Assembly: GCA_965218875.1 (NCBI GenBank)
Contig: OZ244707.1
Span: forward strand, 1-64,000
DNA length: 64,000 nucleotides
From: CBDCMJ01 sp965218875
GTDB lineage: Bacteria; Chloroflexota; Dehalococcoidia; Lucifugimonadales; UBA3495
Direction: 5' to 3'
A program made the position numbers and the translations under genes. The number at the start of each line of letters is the position of its first letter. Within the stretch, counting starts at the first letter, position 1. Below, in pieces: positions 1 to 7,852 of the stretch. The notes under the pieces were generated by a model. That model saw nothing but the letters and a program-made list of their open reading frames with translations. It was not told the origin of the DNA and made no database searches.

Positions 1-981
1 AACCTGTTGGAGCAATTAGTCGTGTCCCACAACGGAAGTCTGGCCCTCCGGCAGGTGGAGGACCTGTTGGGCTTGGGCCACAGCGAAAGCTGGATGGAGT
101 TGGTCAAGTATCTGTTGATGGGCAACACCGCCTCCTCCCTGCGGTTGGTCAACCAGGCCGCCTGGGACGGCGCCGACCTTAGGCAGGTGCACCGGCAGAT
201 TCTGGAGCTATTGCGGGCCGTGTTGCTGCTGCGCTGGGAATCGGCGGAGTCGCTCGACCTGCCCGACCACGTGATCGGCGAGTTGCGGGAGTTGGTGGGG
301 CACGTTCCCCCCTGGCGCATCGAGCGGGCGGTCAAGATCTGGGGAGAGGTCAACATGCGCTACGACGCGCCTTCGACCCTGCCCCTGGAGCTGGCCGTGG
401 TGGAGATTTGCGGGGCCCAGGCCCCGGAGGTTGCGGCGGAACCAGCGGCCTCCAACCCCGTTAGGGACAACCCCGCTCCCAGACCGCGCCCCGCCGCCCC
501 GTCCCGCACGGCGCTGGGGTCGGCCGCCGGAGAGGAGCGCCGCCCCGAGCCTCCAGTCGCGGCGCCTGCCGACCCCGCGTCGCCCCCTGCCCCGGCCTCC
601 GGCGCGGCCGGGGAGGCGGTCGAGGCCTGGGCCGCGACAGTGAAGATGCTGACCCGCCACAAGGGCAAGAAATACAACCTGGGGGCCCTGCTGCGGGACT
701 GTAGGGCTGACGCCGTTTCCCGGGAAGAGGACACCCTGGTGCTTGCCTTCACCCATCGGGCCCACCTGGAGCGTATGCAGGAAGAAATGGACGACCCCAA
801 GGCCCGAGACCTGGTAATCGAGGTGATAAGCCAACACTTCTCCGGGGCCCGGGACTTCAGGCTCACCGTGACCGGGGGCAACGGCGGGGCGGGCCAGCCC
901 CTCCGCCCGGCCCAGAGCAGCCCCCTGGTGCGCACGGCCATGGGTATGGGCGGGGTAATTCTCGAGGAGGTTCCCGAATGA
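1..981 (+). CDS. dnaX: DNA polymerase III subunit gamma/tau, C-terminal part (cut by window edge)
   Basis: This is the 3' part of the clamp-loader ATPase gene. The reading frame is open from base 1, so the true start and the AAA+ ATP-binding domain lie upstream of the window. Residues 1-130 fit the helical collar domain III of gamma/tau. Then comes a linker rich in Pro, Ala and Arg (about residues 140-205). The last 110 residues fold-match the tau-type C-terminal domain, with AWAATVKMLTRHKGKKYN at its start. The protein loads the sliding clamp at the replication fork. Its stop overlaps the ATG of the next gene by four bases (ATGA), and dnaX-ybaB-recR is a classic conserved gene order. The call rests on similarity to the family and on this neighbourhood. 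Confidence 0.93.
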   Translation, partial: NLLEQLVVSHNGSLALRQVEDLLGLGHSESWMELVKYLLMGNTASSLRLVNQAAWDGADLRQVHRQILELLRAVLLLRWESAESLDLPDHVIGELRELVGHVPPWRIERAVKIWGEVNMRYDAPSTLPLELAVVEICGAQAPEVAAEPAASNPVRDNPAPRPRPAAPSRTALGSAAGEERRPEPPVAAPADPASPPAPASGAAGEAVEAWAATVKMLTRHKGKKYNLGALLRDCRADAVSREEDTLVLAFTHRAHLERMQEEMDDPKARDLVIEVISQHFSGARDFRLTVTGGNGGAGQPLRPAQSSPLVRTAMGMGGVILEEVPE

Positions 982-1274
982 ACCGCAACTTGATGCGACA
1001 GGCCCAAAAGCAGTTGTCCCAACTCCAGAAGATTCAAGAGGAGTTGGAGACCCTCACCGTGGAGGGCAGCGCGGGAGGAGGCGCGGTCAAGATAACCATG
1101 TCGGGCAAGCAGGTAGTGGACTCGGTGGCTATTGCACCCGAGGCCGCGGAAGACCTGGACTTGCTGCAGGACCTGGTGGCCGCCGCCATCAACGACGCTT
1201 TCAGCAAGGCCCAGGAGTTGGCGGCCCAGAAGATGGGGCCGCTCACCGGCGGCCTGAAGGGCCTGGGGCTATAG
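978..1274 (+). CDS. ybaB: YbaB/EbfC family nucleoid-associated protein
   Basis: A 98-residue protein of the usual YbaB length. Members are small dimeric DNA-binding proteins found between dnaX and recR in many bacteria. The N-terminal helix (MNRNLMRQAQKQLSQLQKIQ) and the central segment with SAGGGAVKITMSGK are typical, and the C-terminus is Gly/Leu rich. The ATG overlaps the dnaX stop, which implies translational coupling. The exact cellular role of the family is not settled; nucleoid binding and a link to recombination are the usual proposals. Confidence 0.93.
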   Translation: MNRNLMRQAQKQLSQLQKIQEELETLTVEGSAGGGAVKITMSGKQVVDSVAIAPEAAEDLDLLQDLVAAAINDAFSKAQELAAQKMGPLTGGLKGLGL

Positions 1275-1372
1275 CTCGTTTGCCGGCTGCCCGGCGTCCT
1301 TGACCCTGGAGTTAGCATGTCCCTGAGGGTGTCCACCGGCGGCACGCACAGGAAAGCGTCACAAGCCTTCTC

Positions 1373-1987
1373 ATGAGTTCCGATCCGCTACCTTCCGCCG
1401 CCCCGTCCTTGGCCCGCCTGGTCCGGGAGTTGCACAAGCTCCCCGGCATCGGCCCCAAGAGCGCCCAGCGCCTCGCCTACTACATCATCCGCCTGCCTGA
1501 AGAAGAGGCCTACGCCCTGGCTGACGCGGTGACCGCGGTGAAACGGAACATCATCTTCTGCCTGGAATGCCAGAACCTGTCCGACGAGTCCCCGTGCTCT
1601 ATCTGCGCCGACCACCATCGCGACCGGTCCATGTTGTGCGTCGTGGAGGAACCGTTGGACGTGCTAACCCTGGAACGGGCCCGCTGCTTCCGGGGCCTGT
1701 ACCACGTGCTTCACGGCGCCATATCGCCCATGAACGGGATAGGCCCGGACCAGCTCAAGCTCAAGGAGCTGTTCGCCCGCCTTTCAGGCAGGGAGGTAGT
1801 CGAGTTGGTGATTGCCACCAACCCCACCCTGGAGGGCGAGGCCACCGCCATGTACATCAGGAGCCACCTTCCCCACCGAGACCTTCGGGTCACCCACCTG
1901 GCACGGGGCCTGCCCGTCGGCGGCTCCCTGGAATACACCGATACCACTACCCTGGGCCGCGCGTTTCAAGGCCGGCAGGAGCTCTGA
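1373..1987 (+). CDS. recR: Recombination mediator RecR
   Basis: A 204-residue protein, close to the family's usual 200. It shows the N-terminal helix-hairpin-helix (LPGIGPKSAQRLAYYII), a four-cysteine zinc finger at Cys63, Cys66, Cys75 and Cys78, and a TOPRIM domain beginning near LCVVEEPLDV. RecR works with RecO and RecF to load RecA onto SSB-coated single-stranded DNA during gap repair. It lies 98 bases after ybaB and one base before recO, so recR and recO are probably co-translated. The ATG at 1373 gives the standard N-terminus. Confidence 0.96.
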   Translation: MSSDPLPSAAPSLARLVRELHKLPGIGPKSAQRLAYYIIRLPEEEAYALADAVTAVKRNIIFCLECQNLSDESPCSICADHHRDRSMLCVVEEPLDVLTLERARCFRGLYHVLHGAISPMNGIGPDQLKLKELFARLSGREVVELVIATNPTLEGEATAMYIRSHLPHRDLRVTHLARGLPVGGSLEYTDTTTLGRAFQGRQEL

Positions 1988-1988
1988 C

Positions 1989-2768
1989 GTGCCCGTCCCC
2001 AAGTCCTACCGGTGCGAAGGGGTGGTGTTGAAGAGTTCTCCCTTCGGGGAAGGGGGGTCCCTGACCACCCTCTTCACCCGCGACCACGGCAAGGTCCGGG
2101 CCATCGCCCGGGGAGCTCGGCGGTCCACCAGTAAGCTGGTGGGGCACCTGGAACCGCTGAATCACGTGCAGCTGGCCATGTCCCACGGGCGAAGCCTGGA
2201 CTACGTCGATCAGGCCCAGGTCATCCACGACTTTTCCGGACTCAAGGGAGAGTTGAGTCTGCTGGGCAAGGGACTCTACGTCACCGAGTTGGTGGACGGG
2301 TTTGGCGCTGAGGAGAACCCCAGCCCTGGCCTCTATGGGCTTGCCCTGGAAACTCTCCACGCCATCGAAGAGCACCGGGACTCGGAATGGCCCCTTAGAT
2401 TCTTCGAACTCCATCTGCTTCGGGTCTCCGGCTTTATGCCGGAGCTCTACCAGTGCGTGCAATGCAGCCAAAGCCTGGAGCCAGGGCTCCACCGGTTCGG
2501 TCCCACTGTGGGCGGCGCCCTGTGCTCCCTCTGTCGCCCCGAATCCGGCCGGGTCTATCCGCTATCCCTGCGGGCCCTGAAGGTGCTGCGCCTCATGGAC
2601 CGGGAGCCTCTTGGCGAGGTCATCGGCCTCAAGGCCGACGCCTCACTTATGGAGGAGATCAAGTTCTTGACCGCCGGAACGCTCAACTTCTGGCTGGAAC
2701 GGGAAATCCGCTCAAATACGTTCCTTAATCAGTTGCACAGCGAAGCGGAGAGGGGAGTATATACTTAG
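1989..2768 (+). CDS. recO: DNA repair protein RecO
   Basis: A 259-residue protein, usual for RecO. The frame is open further upstream inside recR, but the family N-terminus (an OB-fold beginning with PKSYRCEGVVLKSSPFGEGG) points to the GTG at 1989, one base after the recR stop. A Cys4 motif (CVQC followed about 20 residues later by CSLC) sits around residues 155-185, as in many RecO proteins. It anneals single strands and, with RecR, displaces SSB for RecA loading. It ends the recR-recO pair; the next gene starts 123 bases on. Confidence 0.93.
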   Translation: MPVPKSYRCEGVVLKSSPFGEGGSLTTLFTRDHGKVRAIARGARRSTSKLVGHLEPLNHVQLAMSHGRSLDYVDQAQVIHDFSGLKGELSLLGKGLYVTELVDGFGAEENPSPGLYGLALETLHAIEEHRDSEWPLRFFELHLLRVSGFMPELYQCVQCSQSLEPGLHRFGPTVGGALCSLCRPESGRVYPLSLRALKVLRLMDREPLGEVIGLKADASLMEEIKFLTAGTLNFWLEREIRSNTFLNQLHSEAERGVYT

Positions 2769-2891
2769 GGGTCTTCAAGGGGACTGTCAGGAGAATATCG
2801 ACTCCAGGGCTCAGGGCCTCCTCACCCGGCCGCTTCGCTCCCGTGGTACGGGCGGCGACGTGACAGACACCGCAACAGGAACGTAAAAGCC

Positions 2892-4448
2892 GTGTTCAGC
2901 AAGATATTGATCGCCAACCGGGGCGAAATCGCGTGCCGGATCATGAGGACCTGCCGCAGCATGGGTATCAAGACGGTGGCGGTGTACTCATCCGTGGACC
3001 GGGACAGCCTCCACGTGCGCACCGCCGACGAAGCCTATCTGGTGGGAGACGCCGCCCCGGAGGACAGCTACCTAAACTCGGAGAAAATCCTCCAGGCAGT
3101 CCGCGAGAGCGGCGCGGAGGCCGTGCATCCGGGCTATGGGTTCCTTTCGGAGAACGCGGGCTTCGCCTGCGAGTGCCGGGATGCGGGTGTCCAGTTCATC
3201 GGCCCTACCCCCGAAACCATGGAGCAGATGGGGGACAAGCTGCAGGCCCGCAAGCTGGCCCGCAAGGCCGGGCTGGCGGTCTTGCCCGGCACGGATGAGG
3301 CGGTCGACGACAGCCATGCCGCCGACCGTGCCTGGAAGCTGGGCTTCCCGTTGATGGTGAAGGCCACCGGCGGCGGCGGCGGCATCGGGATTCACATCGT
3401 CGAGTCGATGGACGAACTCATTCCCATAATCGAACGCACGCGGCAGATTGCCTCCCACGCCTTTGGCAGTTCGAAGCTGTACTTCGAGCGCTACCTAAAA
3501 CACGCTTCCCACATCGAAGTGCAGATCATGGGGGACCGGCATGGCCGGCTGGTGCACTTGTTCGAGCGCGACTGCTCCATACAACGGCGCAATCAAAAGC
3601 TCATCGAGGAAACCCAGGCCACCAAGTTGACTCCCAAGCTGCGCCGGCGTGTTCACCGGCTTGCCCTCAAGCTGGGACGGAAGCTCGGCTATACCAACGC
3701 CGGCACGGTGGAGTTTCTGGTGTCGGTGGAAGGGCAGGTCTACTTCCTGGAGATGAACCCGCGCCTCCAGGTGGAGCACGGGGTCACTGAGCTGATCACC
3801 GGCGTCGACATAGTGGAGCTCCAAATCAGGATCGCGGCGGGCGAGCCTCTGCCCCTGTCCCAGCGGGACGTTCGGCCCCGGGGGCACGCCATCCAAGTCC
3901 GCGTTTACCCCGAGGACCCCGAAACCTTCCTTCCCGCTGCCGGCGTCGTCAACGGCCTCCACCTTCCTGCCGGCGAGCACGTCCGCATCGACAGCGCGCT
4001 GTTCGACGGATATCACGTGGAGCAGGAGTACGAGCCGCTGCTGGCCAAGGTTATGGCCTGGGGCCAGGACCGCGAGGAGGCCACAACCCGGCTGCTGCGG
4101 GCGCTCCTTGAGGTCCGCCTGGACGGTGTGAAGTGCAACATCCCCTTGATGCGAGACCTCCTCGCCACCAAGGAGTTCGCCGCCGCCACCTACCACACCG
4201 GGTCTATCCCCCTTTGGATGGAAGAACGCCGCCGCGCCCATCCGCATCGGGTGGTCAACGGCTCGCCAACGTCCAACGGACATGATAAGTCCGCCCGCGA
4301 GATGGCGGCCGCTATTGGCGTTGCCCTAGCCGTCGCTATGGGCGGGACCCAATCACATCATCCCGCGTCCCCGGCCGGCAGCGCCTGGCTGGCCCAGGGC
4401 CGCCGGGAGCAACTCCTTTCCCGCACCTTGGGGAACCGGGGTTGGTGA
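2892..4448 (+). CDS. accC: Biotin carboxylase subunit of an acyl-CoA/acetyl-CoA carboxylase
   Basis: A 518-residue ATP-grasp enzyme that carboxylates the biotin on the adjacent carrier protein using ATP and bicarbonate. The N-terminus (FSKILIANRGEIACRIMRTC), the glycine-rich loop KATGGGGGIGI, the catalytic stretch EMNPRLQVEHGVTE and the C-terminal biotin carboxylase domain are all clear. The start is a GTG with AGGA 11 bases upstream. It is about 60-70 residues longer than typical AccC. The extra C-terminal tail, Ala-rich and then basic, has no evident fold. The biotin carrier gene overlaps its stop by four bases. No carboxyltransferase subunit is in the window, so the acyl-CoA substrate (acetyl, propionyl or other) cannot be decided. 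Confidence 0.93.
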   Translation: MFSKILIANRGEIACRIMRTCRSMGIKTVAVYSSVDRDSLHVRTADEAYLVGDAAPEDSYLNSEKILQAVRESGAEAVHPGYGFLSENAGFACECRDAGVQFIGPTPETMEQMGDKLQARKLARKAGLAVLPGTDEAVDDSHAADRAWKLGFPLMVKATGGGGGIGIHIVESMDELIPIIERTRQIASHAFGSSKLYFERYLKHASHIEVQIMGDRHGRLVHLFERDCSIQRRNQKLIEETQATKLTPKLRRRVHRLALKLGRKLGYTNAGTVEFLVSVEGQVYFLEMNPRLQVEHGVTELITGVDIVELQIRIAAGEPLPLSQRDVRPRGHAIQVRVYPEDPETFLPAAGVVNGLHLPAGEHVRIDSALFDGYHVEQEYEPLLAKVMAWGQDREEATTRLLRALLEVRLDGVKCNIPLMRDLLATKEFAAATYHTGSIPLWMEERRRAHPHRVVNGSPTSNGHDKSAREMAAAIGVALAVAMGGTQSHHPASPAGSAWLAQGRREQLLSRTLGNRGW

Positions 4449-4882
4449 CGATCACCTTTCGAATCAAAGTCGGCGACAACTGGTACACTGTTCAGGTAGG
4501 CGACCTCACCCGCTCGCCGGTGGAGGTCACCGTAGACGCCGAGACCTTCCTGGTGGAAGTAGAAGGCCTGCCGGCCGCGCCCAGTCGCAGGCCCCGCCTG
4601 AGCCGTCCGCAGTTGTCCGGTCCGGAATCACCCCTACCTCCAACCGCTCCGTCCGCATCCGCCTTCTCCGACGCCATTCTTCGCTCTCCAATGCCCGGCC
4701 GGGTCCTTTCGATACTGGTGCGTCCCGGAGACCGGGTCGCCGAGGGCGACGAGATTTGCGTGGTGGAGGCGATGAAGATGGAGCAAAGCATCCGGGCGCC
4801 CCGGGACGGTATTGTCAAGACCATCTTCGTTCAACCCATGGACCAGGTGAACGCCGACGACCCCCTGGTGGAGCTGGAGTAG
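4445..4882 (+). CDS. Biotin carboxyl carrier protein
   Basis: A 145-residue carrier that shuttles carboxyl groups from the biotin carboxylase to a carboxyltransferase. The biotinyl domain fills the C-terminal 70 residues, with the lipoyl/biotinyl signature VVEAMKMEQ and the modified lysine near residue 111. A Pro/Ser-rich linker (about residues 45-75) precedes it, and the N-terminal 40 residues form a beta-rich segment of unknown role. The GTG at 4445 overlaps the accC stop (GTGA); a TTG one codon earlier is an alternative. This layout resembles the small-subunit carriers of propionyl-CoA or methylmalonyl-CoA type carboxylases as much as AccB, so no symbol is assigned. Confidence 0.9.
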   Translation: MTITFRIKVGDNWYTVQVGDLTRSPVEVTVDAETFLVEVEGLPAAPSRRPRLSRPQLSGPESPLPPTAPSASAFSDAILRSPMPGRVLSILVRPGDRVAEGDEICVVEAMKMEQSIRAPRDGIVKTIFVQPMDQVNADDPLVELE

Positions 4883-4903
4883 CGTGAGCCGGGAGACCAA
4901 GCC

Positions 4904-5281
4904 GTGAGGAAGGTATGGGCCGTGGCGGGGGTCCTTGTGCTGCTGGCTCTGGCCGGTCTGGCCGGGGCGGGCGTGAGCCAACTGCTGGGCGGCGAGGACG
5001 ACGCCCCCGCAGAGGCGGACCGGGTCCCGGCGCATACCCCGCCGCCCGGCGACCGGCCGCGCCTCGCGCCGGAGGACGCCGTCGATCTCGTCCGGACCCA
5101 CATGTCCACCGATCAAGAGATCTCCCGCAGTTGCTTGCTCATTTTCGCGTCCGCAGACCGGTCGACCGCGCTAATGAGAGACCTGACGGCCTCCTACGTG
5201 GGCGATGGGCTATGGATAGTGTCCAACGAGCTGTGCACCTTTGCCCTCAGCGACGACACCGGCCGGGTGACGGGTCCCTGA
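4904..5281 (+). CDS. Small membrane-anchored or secreted protein of unknown function
   Basis: A 125-residue protein with a clear N-terminal hydrophobic segment (residues 5-27, Val/Leu/Ala/Gly rich after MRKVW). A Pro/Asp/Glu-rich spacer follows, then a compact domain of about 75 residues with two cysteines (in SCLLIFAS and ELCTFAL). No family is recognised. It starts with GTG, has GGGA about ten bases upstream and begins 21 bases after the biotin carrier stop, so it may be the last gene of that operon. The C-terminal domain is predicted to lie outside the membrane. Function unknown. Confidence 0.6.
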   Translation: MRKVWAVAGVLVLLALAGLAGAGVSQLLGGEDDAPAEADRVPAHTPPPGDRPRLAPEDAVDLVRTHMSTDQEISRSCLLIFASADRSTALMRDLTASYVGDGLWIVSNELCTFALSDDTGRVTGP

Positions 5282-5434
5282 CCGCCGGTTCCGCCGGGGC
5301 GGCTCCGGGCGGAAGCCCCGGCACCCTTGACCAGGCCGCCGGCCTTGCTCTAACCGCGTCTTCGGTGTTTGGCTCGATCGCCGGCTTCCCATAGGCGTGT
5401 ACCATAACTTATCGGAATTCTCTAGCCGTGTTTC
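5282..5434. other. Intergenic region before the OmpR-type regulator
   Basis: No gene seen. The first 120 bases are GC-rich; from about 5395 the sequence becomes markedly AT-richer (for example CATAACTTATCGGAATTC), as expected for a promoter region of the regulator gene that starts at 5565. Confidence 0.4.
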
Positions 5435-5450
5435 GTTACATCCCGTTTAC
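5435..5450 (+). promoter_or_regulatory. Candidate operator, GTTAC-N5-GTTTAC
   Basis: GTTAC followed five bases later by GTTTAC, with a third related half-site GTAAT at 5457. The same arrangement (GTAAC-N5-GTTTAC) occurs at 6316-6331 upstream of the P-II gene. Direct repeats about 10 bases apart are the usual target shape for OmpR/PhoB-type winged-helix dimers, and GTnAC elements recall GlnR boxes of Actinobacteria. That the adjacent regulator binds here is an inference. Confidence 0.4.
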
Positions 5451-5564
5451 CCGGTTGTAATCGACCGGTAATATCCGCCGGGCAATATAGCCACACGTGC
5501 CCCGATATTCTTTCTAATCGGGCCCCATGGAAGGGGCGCCGGCCCGAGGCTTCGGCGTCTCCGG

Positions 5565-6263
5565 GTGCGCGTCTGCGAAAGAGCCCTGAAACCGGTCATC
5601 AGGGTTGCCCTGTGGGGCGAGCACTGGGATAGCCTGGAACGGGCCTTCGAGTCACTCTTCGACAAGTGGGTCGCGGACTTCGTTCGGCCGGTGCGCCAGT
5701 CAATGCGGGACGCGGTGTCCCTGGTGAGGCCTTCGGTAATCATGGTCAGCCCCGGTCTAGCGGGACTGGGTTCCCTCCGCGGGGACGGCTCCCGGGACGC
5801 TGGATTGGCGCTGCCGCCGGTCTTGCCGTGCGTTGACCAACAGGGCCTGGAGACCGAGGAGTTGTACGAGGGCACCGACGACTTCTTGCTGGTTCCTTGT
5901 CCCGTGACCGAGTTGGAAAAACGCCTGAGCCGGTTGGCACGCAACACGAAGCCCGAATCATCCCACCACCTGCTCCGGCTGGGCAAGATAACCCTGGATA
6001 CCGCCGTCTACGAAGTCCGCCTGGAAGGCAAGAGGGTGGACATGGCCTGGATGGAGTTCCAGTTGCTCCGGTTCCCCATGGAAAACCCGGGCCATATATT
6101 CACCAGAGACCAGCTTCTTTCCAGCGTTTGGAGCATAGACAACTTTGGCGGCACCCGGACTGTAGACGTTCACATCCGCCGGCTGCGCCAAAAGCTGGGG
6201 TTGCACGGCAACACCGGCATCAGGACCGTGGCCAACGTCGGCTACGGCCCGGTCGATGAATAA
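5565..6263 (+). CDS. OmpR/PhoB-type response regulator with atypical receiver domain (GlnR-like)
   Basis: A 232-residue protein. The C-terminal 95 residues are a winged-helix DNA-binding domain of the OmpR/PhoB class: RLGKITLDTAVYEVRLEG, then the MEFQLLR recognition region, and the closing TVDVHIRRLRQKLG. The N-terminal 130 residues occupy the place of a receiver but show no clear Asp-Asp-Asp-Lys phosphorylation set, as in the orphan regulator GlnR. No histidine kinase is nearby. It sits next to P-II, narK and nirA genes or their remains, so control of nitrogen assimilation is a reasonable inference. The GTG start is uncertain because no strong ribosome site precedes it. Confidence 0.7.
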   Translation: MRVCERALKPVIRVALWGEHWDSLERAFESLFDKWVADFVRPVRQSMRDAVSLVRPSVIMVSPGLAGLGSLRGDGSRDAGLALPPVLPCVDQQGLETEELYEGTDDFLLVPCPVTELEKRLSRLARNTKPESSHHLLRLGKITLDTAVYEVRLEGKRVDMAWMEFQLLRFPMENPGHIFTRDQLLSSVWSIDNFGGTRTVDVHIRRLRQKLGLHGNTGIRTVANVGYGPVDE

Positions 6264-6315
6264 CCTTTCGCCAGTCCCTCCGGCCTTCATGGTCTCTCCA
6301 TGCCCCCTCTAAGCT

Positions 6316-6331
6316 GTAACCCAGCGTTTAC
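6316..6331 (+). promoter_or_regulatory. Candidate operator, GTAAC-N5-GTTTAC
   Basis: Second copy of the motif found at 5435-5450. It lies just upstream of a plausible promoter (6349-6377), the usual place for an activator site, in front of the P-II gene. Confidence 0.4.
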
Positions 6332-6348
6332 ATAGAATTCGCCCACCA

Positions 6349-6377
6349 TTTACCCGCCAGACATCTCTTGGCAATAA
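6349..6377 (+). promoter_or_regulatory. Possible promoter of the P-II gene
   Basis: TTTACC and CAATAA separated by 17 bases. The match to the sigma-70 consensus is moderate, which would fit a promoter needing an activator bound at 6316-6331. Transcription would start near 6384, about 95 bases before the TTG start codon. Confidence 0.35.
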
Positions 6378-6479
6378 TCCGGCCTTACCCTGGGATTGCA
6401 GGTTCTTCCGTTGCGGATTTGAGTTGGCCCCGGCGGTGGCGTAACTCGGACCCGACGAGGACCACCTTGGAGAACTGCC

Positions 6480-6830
6480 TTGAAAGAGGTCACCGCGTTC
6501 ATTCGGCCGGACAAGTGGCAGGAAACCCGAGAGGCGGCCTGCGGGTTGGGGGCCTGGGAGGTATTGCGCTGGCGGGTGCTGGGCCGCGGCCACCAACGGG
6601 GCCTGCGCTACTTGAGGCCGTTGTCGGGCGGCGACGAAGGGGAAATACAGTTCTTGCCCAAGTGGATGGCCGTCTGGTTGATCGAGAATGACCAGGTGGA
6701 CGCCCTGGTCGAAGCCATAATCCGGGTGAATCGCACCAACAACTATGGCGACGGCAAGGTCTTCGTCTCTCCGGCTTACGCCCTGTCGGATGGCAGCGGC
6801 GTCACGGCGGATTCTCACGACTATGGATAG
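6480..6830 (+). CDS. P-II family nitrogen regulatory protein
   Basis: A 116-residue P-II trimer subunit. The N-terminus (MKEVTAFIRPDKWQETREAA), the start of the T-loop (GRGHQRGLRY) and the C-terminal core (NNYGDGKVFVSP, contacting ATP/2-oxoglutarate) are clear. P-II proteins sense 2-oxoglutarate and adenylate levels and bind transporters or enzymes to tune nitrogen uptake. The TTG start is supported by GGAG seven bases upstream. It looks intact, unlike the second P-II copy at 10978. Its relation to NifI-type or GlnK-type P-II cannot be settled by eye. Confidence 0.85.
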   Translation: MKEVTAFIRPDKWQETREAACGLGAWEVLRWRVLGRGHQRGLRYLRPLSGGDEGEIQFLPKWMAVWLIENDQVDALVEAIIRVNRTNNYGDGKVFVSPAYALSDGSGVTADSHDYG

Positions 6831-6842
6831 GAGCGATGGAGT

Positions 6843-6974
6843 ATGAAGTGGGAAGGCATAAAGTACCCCAAGTTCAAGGACCAGTTCGCCCTGATGGACT
6901 TCGAAGCCGAGCCGATGCCCGCTCTTTCTCTTTACTCGTCGCCGGCGGACACTAAGAACTCCTAACAATATGAC
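6843..6974 (+). CDS. Small ORF of 43 codons, possibly cut by an IS insertion
   Basis: An ORF too short for routine calling. It starts 12 bases after the P-II stop and has GGAG-like sequence just upstream. The product begins MKWEGIKYPKFKDQFALMDF and is rich in acidic and aromatic residues. Its last codons run into the left end of the IS5-family element (about 6962), so the natural C-terminus may be lost. No family is recognised. It could be a small partner of the P-II/nitrate genes or the N-terminus of a gene destroyed by the insertion. Confidence 0.4.
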
Positions 6975-7852
6975 GTGAGGTTATCTTGGGGTTTTGGGCT
7001 AGTTGGCTGTAGCTTTCCCTTGTGAGGAGGGGAAGTTGATGGTGAAACCATTGGTAGACGATGAACTATGGCAACTGGTCCAGCCCTAGCTGCCGCCGCC
7101 AAAGCCCCGCCGGTGGCGTTACCCTGGCCGCAAGCCTTTGACGAATCGCCAGGCGCTGACCGGGAATCATGTTTGTCCTGAAGAGCGGCATCCCCTGGGA
7201 AATGTTGCCCAAGGAAATGGGATGCGGCTCGGGCATGAGCTGTTGGCGCCGCCTTCGAGACTGGCAGGAAGCCGGGGTCTGGCAGAAGCTTCATGAACTA
7301 TTGCTCGCCAAACTACGACAAAGGGACCGCATCGACTGGTCTCGAGCAGTGGTGGATAGCGCCTCCATCCGAGCGGTGGGCGGCGGGGGGAAAAACTGGG
7401 CCCAATCCCACTGACCGGCGCAAGCTGGGGAGCAAACACCACCTGATTACCGACGCCCAAGGAATCCCCCTGGCCGCCATCCTGACGGGAGCTAATCGTC
7501 ATGACGTGACCCAGTTGCTGCCCTTGGTGGAGGCCATTCCACCAGTTCGGGGCCGACGAGGGCGGCCTCGCCGGAGACCGGACCAGGTTCAAGGAGACCG
7601 AGCTTATCACTCGGAACCGCACAGAGAGGCACTGCGCTCGCTGAGGATCGAGCCGGTCTTGGCCCAACGCTTCACCGAGCACGGCAGCGGCCTCGGAATC
7701 TATCGTTGGGTGGTTGAGCGAACCCTGGCTTGGCTGCATCAGTTCCGCAGGTTGCGCATCCGCTATGAGCGGCGAGCCGACATCCATGAAGCTTTCCTCT
7801 CCCTCGGGTGTTCAGTTATCTGCCTGAGACGGTTGCATTCATTCTGTTAGGG
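6962..7852 (+). mobile_element. IS5-family insertion sequence, decayed
   Basis: About 890 bp holding a broken transposase. The ends carry a short imperfect inverted repeat: CCTAACAATATGA on the left (6962-6974) and its near complement TCATTCTGTTAGG on the right (ending near 7852). No clean target duplication was found. The element separates the P-II gene and its small downstream ORF from the narK fragment. Confidence 0.65.
7039..7850 (+). pseudogene. IS5-family DDE transposase, broken
   Basis: The product reads as an IS5-type transposase when three lesions are bridged. They are an in-frame TAG at 7087 (after MVKPLVDDELWQLVQP), a one-base shift near 7165 before MFVLKSGIPWEMLP, and a +1 shift near 7390 in a GGGGGGAAAAAC run. 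Typical blocks are VVDSASIRAVGGG (first Asp), GDRAYHSEPHREALR (second Asp) and the C-terminal ERTLAWLHQFRRLRIRYERR (Glu). Some IS5 relatives use programmed frameshifting at such a homopolymer, but the other two lesions argue for an inactive copy. Confidence 0.8.

Noticed and set aside
208..1345. Long ORFs antisense to dnaX and ybaB (208-837, 360-1037, 1034-1345)
   Set aside because: They are shadows in high-GC sequence, full of Arg/Gly/Pro runs, with no family similarity, opposite well recognised genes.
7380..7400. Programmed frameshift making a functional IS5-type transposase
   Set aside because: The GGGGGGAAAAAC run is suggestive, but a +1 shift is needed and an upstream stop plus another frameshift already disable the gene.
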